From contig OX621255.1 in NCBI GenBank assembly GCA_951640165.1, forward strand, positions 9,796,001 to 9,860,000: a DNA stretch of 64,000 bases. Reading direction: 5' to 3'. The DNA comes from Pseudoips prasinana (lineage: Eukaryota; Arthropoda; Insecta; Lepidoptera; Nolidae). Each line of letters starts with the position of its first letter. The stretch's first letter is position 1. A model generated the notes under the pieces. The model was not told the origin of the DNA, did no database searches, and saw only the letters and a program-made list of their open reading frames with translations. The position numbers and the translations under genes are program-made. This document shows positions 47,001 through 56,000 of this stretch, piece after piece.

Positions 47001-50000
47001 GCAGCGGCTGCACCACCACACTACTCAGTACCGCCGCGCTACGGCCGAGCTCGAGCGCGTTCGGTAACCCGACCCTCTCGCTCGACCTCAGCGTAAACAC
47101 ACAGCGTCCGCTTCGCCTGCCGGCACGGGACCGACCTCCCCTTGGAGCGGTTCGGCCCCGGCACCGGAGGCGAGCGATCTACATCTAGACAGCGATCGAA
47201 AAGTCTGCAAATGGTGTACCGATAGCGGTCGGGGACAAGCGGGCGGGGGCTACGGCGAGAGCTCACCTTGGGGTCCACGGCCACGGCCGCCTGCTCGCTG
47301 GACGCCGTCGTGTTGCAACCGGACACAACCTCCGGGGTTGTGATGCAACTAAACGATATAGCAGTATCGACCTGCGGAAACATAATGCTGTTAATGTCAT
47401 ACTCGAAAGCAAGATAGAATAAAACATAAAAACTATTTTGGCGATCCTACCTCTTCGTCGTCGAGAGTTGCCACCCCTCGATCGGCCGATACTGTTTCGG
47501 TAACGTAATTATTAAAGAGGTTTTCGAACAGAAGTACTTTGAGAATATTTTGATTTGCGACATCTTTCTTCTTACCGCTTTCCTTGGGTGTTGCTAATGC
47601 GATCTTTTCTTTTGTCTTCTTTACGTTTGTTTTAGAACCTTTTTCGGAAACTAACGATTTAACAATATTCGTACTATTTGCAGAGTCTAGTAACCGTTCA
47701 GAGGACACATCTTTATGATTAAGTCCACTGAGAAGATATTTAGGTAATGTAAAAAATATATAATCATTAGGAAGCTGAGTAGAAACAATACGATCACTGT
47801 TGTTATCCGTCGCATTTGTTGCATTTATTGTATCCAGAGAGGTCGAGTTGCCAGAATCTAACTTGACTGCAGCAATAGTTGCTGATGACTCTTGATAGTG
47901 CCCGGTTGATGCAGTTTCAGATAAATCAATAACCTGCGGTTTCGAAATATACTCTAAAACATCTGTACAATCACTAACTTCCATTTGTTTTTCCGCAACC
48001 ACCTTCATACAAGTAGTACCTTCATCAACTAATGTCGTAATATTAGCTTGTAACGAATCAAACAATCTCTGTTGACTATTAACAAATTGAGAAAACGTGT
48101 CATCTGTACGGTTTTGTCGATCGGGAGTCAAGTCTGTGAGCTCAATATCATTGTTCGTCGTCGTTTGTGTCTCCACAAGTTCAAAAGATGTAGTCGTCAG
48201 CTTGGATATGTCTTGTAATTCTACTCCCATATCGGGCCGTTTGGAAGAAATATTAAATATTTGATCGTGTTTTCTCGCATTTGAAACGGATTCAGCGTTA
48301 TCTAATACTTTTTCATTATCTTTACCACTTTTGCAATTTTGATCATCAAATAATTTCGTGCTTTTGGAATTATGTGAATCAATTTCTTTAGAAATTGTTG
48401 ATATTTCAAAAGTTTCCCTAGGCGGCGGTGTAAAACAACTTTCTTTGTTATTTTGTGGTCTTATACTCATACACCTAATATTTCTAGGATTTATTGAAGA
48501 CATAGTCGGTCGAACCAGTCCAGGTAACAGAATATTTTTTATTTTTCTTAAATTAATATCACATTCGTTATCATCATAATTGTGGACATCCTCAAAGGAG
48601 TCTCTATAATTGCTTAATTTAATCGAATAGTGAGATTCAGCTTCATTATGGTTAATAGATTTTGTTTGGAATGTCACTGCCTTTTTTGTTTTTGGTACCA
48701 AGTTGGAATCAATCTTGACTTTCGTAGTATGGTTGTGTTCACTTGTAACAGTACAAGGAAATTCAATATTACTAACAACTTTGTTTTGATAATTTTGATT
48801 AACCACAAGTTCTTGTTGGCCGTCCCGGATGTCTATGTTACACTTTGGTGAATTACGGTAAAAAATATCGTCATAAATTGACAATTTGCTGTACCAGTTC
48901 TCGACATCGTTATGCCATTGTTTATCACACGTTTCGGCTTTTGGTTTAGGTTTCTTCAGACTTCCTCGCATAGCTGACGGTTTGTCGTGTTTGTATTCAA
49001 CTTCGGTTCGTGCCGGTCCAATTGGAGGGATAACCTTACCTTTGGCGTCTTCGATACCAGAACATTTTTTGTAGTCAACTTCCGGTTCTTCGATAAGGCT
49101 GTCACTACCGCAATGTTTTTCTTTAAGGAGTAAGGCGTTCAACAATTTGTTCTGACTTGTCGCAGTCCCGGTGCGGCGCGGCGGCAGCAGCACCTGACGG
49201 CGAGGTACAGTCCTGTGTTGGTGCGGGCGGGTGAGCGGGGAGCGGGCGGGCGCGGGCACAGGGATACGCACCTGGTTGGACGCGGTGGTGGTGGTGACGG
49301 CGCGGCCCGACGACACGCTGCCGCTGCCGATCTCTAGCGTTGCGCGCGCCGTGTACGTCATCGGGAACGTCGGCTTAGCTCTTCTACCGACAAGTCACGA
49401 CGTTAAATAACGAATTCGAAAATTGAAAAAGAAACCACAGACAACGCGCATTTTTATGAACAGTGGAATGTATTTTATATTTTTAAAGGAACCCCTTGCC
49501 TCTGCCGGTGGGATGCGAAGCATCAACGCACAGTGGTTCGTGTAGAACAAGCTAGCTGGACAATATTATTTGTTTCGATTTTTATTTATAAATGAGGTTA
49601 TTAAGCAAAGATATAAGGGTCATAATACTATTTGAGGTCCATTGGTCGTTTGAGCAGGTATAGTGAAATAAAAACACAATATTTTTTTAAACAATTTTAT
49701 AAATAAATTTAACTATAAATGTAACTATAAAATCTAATATCAGATACATAAAATACCTACTTAAAAACTAAATCGATCACTCATCATCACTATCATCAGA
49801 TGAATCATCCATTGAATAGTCATGATCATGAGTGGCAGAACTATGAAAACTAGAAACTATATTAACATTTTGTTCCTTAAAGCTAGGTTGAACTAATAAA
49901 TCTAGGACTTCGATAGGGAATGAACCTATTTTCTTCCGGGGAATTTCTCTTAAACCATTTATTACAGGGTCAGATGTTATCAATAACATATTAAGTAAAT

Positions 50001-53000
50001 CTCTATTCGTAGCTATTCGCGATCGTTTTCGTGTGTTGTGTTCACGAAATCTTCTGCAGTCCTTATTCCGAGCTTCCTGTGCTTCCTCGGAAAGCTGGCC
50101 TATAGGCAGAAGTGACGATTTAATTACCTCGCCACTGTGCAGAAGTATTTTGTGAACAGTCGCGGGCATATAATACCATGGATAGAGATTTACGTAAAGT
50201 TGTCTGGTTTCTTGAGCTAAGGTTACAAATTTTTCAATATTTATGTCATATCCTGATGATAAAGTACGAAGTAGTATGCTAAATTTTTGTATAAGTGAAA
50301 CATCTAACCCTGTAATATCGGCACTTGCCTCGGGATTTTCAAAAAATCTTCGCGCGGTATTTCCGTCATTAGTGTTACCGAACCCTGGTTTTGGTTTGTC
50401 TACAATCAAGCCCATCTCGCTTTTAAAACGCTTTTTAATGTCATCTGAACGTTGCTTCACACTAGCTTTGTCTTCGGCTGATCTAAGTTGCCATTTTTTT
50501 ACATTAAGTCGATAGCTAATGTGAAGCAAGCATTCAAAGCACCTAATCCAAGCGTGCAACGTAGACAAACCAAAACCAAGATTATCTTTATTCGCCGTAA
50601 ACTCTTTTGACAAATCATTCATCATTGATGGAGTTGCCCCACAAATAAAACATTTCTGTGAAGAAGAAGTTTCGGTCAAAGTATTGCAAACCTTCCCGTC
50701 AATCATTGTCAAAAGCATAACATGTGTGACAGATACTTCGGTCTCCATCACCTTGCAAGTTGTCGGCAATAAAGCATTTATCTCTTCTAAAACCTTATTG
50801 GTTTCGGTTATCGTTAAATCTTTGGTTTCCTTAGAAAAGATAAATTTTATTGGGCGACAATGCATTATAGAAGAGGGCCGAGGATTCTGCCACACAATAT
50901 TACCTTTTTCGTCTCCCAATTGAAGGGGAACGAATGAAAATACAAACAAAAACTCATCACTGTTATCACAGTTGGTGAATTTTTGTTTGTACAAACTGTG
51001 ACCGGAACTTCCGTCACAACCCCACTTACTGGTTAATGTGAATGATGTGCAAGGTAACAGACTACTGACAACTTCTTGTTGCGCTGAAACTAAACGTTCC
51101 GCAGTTTTATCAAGAACTGCCTGAACTTTGATTTCAGCACGCGTTTCGTTAACAGTAATCTGTTCATCTGGAGGATAGCAAGCTACTTTTGCCCTTCTAA
51201 CACTGTATAATGACGGAAATACCTTATGTCCGGCTTTGATGCTCCACTTCCGAGTCTGCTTATAGCTATGGCTACTTGATTTACTATCAACATAGTATGC
51301 TAAAGCTTCCTCGCTTGTCAGACACCTGGAGGCACTTGTTGCACTCTCTTTATGGGCTATTGAAGGGTCACCAGTTACATCTTTAATTTGACGTGCTACA
51401 CTTCTCTGACCCGACAAACGCGCTGACACCTCAGCAGCGTATATTAATTCACTAGCACTCCTGGACTGTAAGAGGTCATCTATGCGTCGTCTTTTCGTTT
51501 TGAGACTAGAATCATCAAACTCTTTAGAGGGTCTTCCAGGTCCCGGTTCAGTAGATGTACTTGGCATACATAAATAAACGGACACAGCGAAAGATATGTC
51601 AACTCCCTTCAGCCACGTTGAATTCTTCTCTAGGAACCGCTCTCGGTTTCTTGCACAGCTGCTCCACTTTTCAGCCAATTTTGAAGAATATTTTGAGATG
51701 ATGACCTTGACGTCTCTCAGGGACTGCTCCGTAACACCATCAAAGTCATGTCTCAAAGATATAAACCGAAAGAGCTCCACGTTTCGCGTTTCCTTCGGGT
51801 GTTTTAGCCATTCTTCAAAAAAGTCCATTTTTGAGACGGTGAAAACTGTTTAAAGAAAAAAAAAGAAAAAAATTAGTTGTGCAAATAATTCGCAATATTT
51901 TTTTCTACTAATTACTACTAGATACTTGTGAGAATCATATAAAATAGATTTTACAGAGTGGACATGAGTGGACATGTAATATTTTGACTATTGAATTCAA
52001 AAATATGGGTGAAAAAGTCCACTTTTATCGAAACATTTAATTTAATAAAATTAAATAATGAAGATCCTGTGATAAAAATTAACTAAAACAAAACTACTTA
52101 CCCTTATGTACACAATCCATCACAAAAACACTATCACAAATTTCTTTTAGTGACTTAAAATAATGTTAACAATATGGTGTAAAAATGCAAATGAATGCAC
52201 TTTGAATTATCAACACTTTATATACTTACCTTAATGACGGGCCTAATGAGGGTAATTACGAAAATTAATAGATGTATTCCTTAATGTATAGGGCTAATGA
52301 GTTCATCTTAATAATTAACTATTAGGAATTGAAGAGTTGTTTTTGTCCAGCTAGTTTGTTCTACGCGAATAACAGTGCAACGGTAGGACTGTAGACTACC
52401 GTTTTAATTTACAGTTCTAACGTTGATTTAGTTTGGGGGATTAATACCATAATGCTGATTTGGAAAATTATTAACATATTATATTAATAATTTCCAAATC
52501 AGCCTTGTAACTAAAGGTACAGTGACTTAGAATAATGTTACTCATAAAATGTTAAGTTATTGTTAATTTCTTGTATTTTTGTTGTATATAAGTAGACATA
52601 GGTTCCAAGATATCCACCAGCAACTTAACTAACTTTATTTTTACCTTAGTGGACCTCGGGCATAGAGCACGACTTCTTTGCCCCTTCTTTTGTATGTCGG
52701 CGGTGCGATCATGACCTCGACACCCGTGTCGAAAATATTAGTTTAGGAGTCCGGTTTGTTGTGCCTCGGAAAGCAGTTAAGCTTAAGCTATCGGTACTCG
52801 TTGTAATGAATGATGGTTGTAATGATGTATATTAAACAACAAATGTAATGAGCACATATACAAGAATTGTTCCAGGCAGTCAGAAACCAAATATAACCTG
52901 ACTCCTGGTCCAAGCATATTGATAACTAGTTCGCTATAGGTTTCGAATGTTAGCCGCAACGGTCTAGATTTGGAACAGCTTCCAATAGAAATGGGGAAAA

Positions 53001-56000
53001 CGAAGGAAGCAGTACTTAAATATACAGCATGTAATCATTATTGTTTTTTTAACGTTTGTTACGACATACACCATCTTTTACCTTTTTGATAGGAAGTTGT
53101 AAGAAGTACAAAGTTGGTCCTAAATAATCTACGCAGGATTCGTTTTACAGTGCTACAGTTAAACAAACACACTCGTGCTCTGTAAAATATCCTGCCTTGG
53201 CTAGTCTCCACTGTATATGGCCGCCATAACCGAAATTGGGCCAAAAGCATTATAAATACTTATGAAAATTATGTTTATCTACGGTGGTAGGGCTAACCAA
53301 ATTTAAAGCCATCTCTCCAAACACGTCCAATGTTTCTATGTATCATTAAGCATTGTTGAATAATTGCACATATCCTAAGTTAATTCTAGCAAAATATATA
53401 ATACCATTTGATACCAGGATTCTGAATCCTGGTACCGAATGATAGATCTCCACAACATTGCAATACATATATTAAAATTGTATGTTTGTATGTAAATCAA
53501 TGAACTACGATAAATTATTATGTTGGTGCCATTAAAACAATTTTATTATTATGCGCATTATAAATTGATGACGGCTAAGCCACTGTATAAATATGAACAG
53601 TAAGGTAACTAAGCCTAGTTGATTAAATAGTTACCTAAGCACTATTGAAGCTGTAGGGTTGTAAATTTTAATGTTATGGATACCTATTATTATTATTTTT
53701 ATTAAAACATACTTGTTTTATAAATCAGAGCCTCTACCGGCTAAGTCGCCGAACATCCATTTCTAAAATGGCTTTCAAATAAATAAAGGTTAAAAATGAC
53801 TTAATAAATCGTTAAATCGGCTTCCATGACCACATGTGACGTCATTCATCATCATCATTACAGCTTAAATAAGTGCACTGCTGGACAAGCCTCCCTCAAG
53901 AATCATCTTGAGGGGATATGCCATAATCGCCACGCTTGGCAGGCGGGTTGGCGATCGCAGTATGATGGTCGTAGTACTCAGAAGGAAGCTGCTTCCCGTC
54001 CTCTGGTAGATATTCCCTCGGGTCAACTTCTACGCCCCCCACGGGATGAGATGGGGTGATGATATTCTGATTCTGATATTTGTCGCCGTCACCACACAGC
54101 AGTGTCGCCGTCACCACACAGCAGACGTCATTAATGATCCGGAATCGATTGTCAACGTTGAAGCCGATTTAACGATTGATTAAGTCATTTTTAACCTTTA
54201 TTTATTTGAACGCCATTTAAGAAATCTATGTTCGGCGACTTACCGGTAGAGCCTCTGGACGGGTAAAATACGAAAGCTCTAGTTTTGATGAAGCCGAGTT
54301 CAAACAGCGGTGTACTACTCAATAGGGGCAAAAAAAAATGTGTATAAGGCACGTGGATTTTTTAAAATATTGCGGAAATAAACTTCGCGTATTAGTTTAT
54401 TTCCACTCGTATTGAGGCGGCACTTACTACTGACTGACAGCACCGCGACAGCCGCTTAGGGGTCTTGTCTATGCGTATGTTTGTGTGAGGGTATCGTTTC
54501 AGCCGTTTGTAGGCAGTTTCCTTACGATGTTTTTATATCGAGGCTAAGCCGTCAGGTGGAATAAACCTACAAACTTAGTAACCCACGCTAGTAACCAAGA
54601 CTAACATGAGGATGGATCTAAAGGGATGGACTGATTTTAACGCAGTTTGTTTTATATGATGGTCATGTTGAGTACAAACGGTTCTTGCACCCAACAAGAC
54701 CAAAGTTAAAGGCAAATCTATTAGAATATACCTATTAAGCAGCTCCATTTCGTTGGGCTCCTTGGCGTCACTGGCGGAGACGCGGCGCTCGGCCAGCGGC
54801 GGCGGGTTCACGCAGCGCACCGTGGCCAGGTAGCCCGCGCGCGCTGGCTCCTCACTCAGCAGCGACGCTGCAACACAACACAACACAACATAATTTCAAT
54901 TAATTTAACCAAATACTACAAATCGTACACCCAGTGGAAAAAAAGCATAAGTAGTGTTACGTCAAACTATCTTTTATATTTTTCTTGTTAAATTTGACGA
55001 AATAATGCAAGAAAAATATCAAAAAAAAATATTCAGCATATGTAACTCCAAATTCGCTATTTAAAAATGTTAAACGGAACACTATTTATGCTTTTTTCCA
55101 CTGGGGGTACGAAATGGGAATAATTGAGATCAAATCAATCCACCGCTATGATCGGAGTCCGCAATCGCGCTACAATAATTTCAGCTAAACCATCTAATTA
55201 TGACATTGGAAGATGATGCCAACAAACACAGGAAATGAATATGTGTAATTATGGGCAACAACTTCAAATATTACTATTTCGTGTAGTTGACCAACAAAAA
55301 GTATTTGATACTTTTTGTTGATCAACTTTTAATTTAAATTGTTTTTTTTTAATAAATTTAATGCCTACGTATTGTAGCTTCAATAATAAAAAAAATAAGA
55401 AGTGTAATATTTTAATGGCAATAAAACTGCTATTTTCCTTATAAATCAAATGTAAACTAAATTTTGTATAGGACCGCCTCTTAAAATTACCCAGTCGAAT
55501 AGAAAAATACAATTCGAACTCGATTAAAAAACGCCGGAGTAATCGATGTAACACAACAAGGTAAACGACAATCTCCGTCAATCTTCCGTCGATTTAAGTT
55601 TTAGCTAGATTCACTGAAGTAAAAAGATATCAGAAATCACAGCTGCAATTGAGCCATTGTCTATTCGTACGTTATTCAACCAGCTATGAGCGCCTCAAGG
55701 GAATTAACAATTCAGTGGGCAGCGTTCCTATAGATACGTTTCGTACTAGGTCGAAAGCTGAGTTTACATGGTATGTGTTATTCAGTATACTGACATGTGT
55801 CGACGCCGGAGGGCAGACTGCCGCCGTGGATGGCGCGCGCGGACACGGAAGCGGGCGCGGGCGGCGCGTGGCGCTGGCGGCGCGGCGCGGGCTCGGCCGC
55901 CAGCGCCGCCGCCACCAGGTCCTGCATGGAGCTGGAGTGCGGCAGCGCCCGCCGCCCGCGCCCGCGCCGCGCGCCTCCCGCCGTGCGACAGCCGCTCAGC

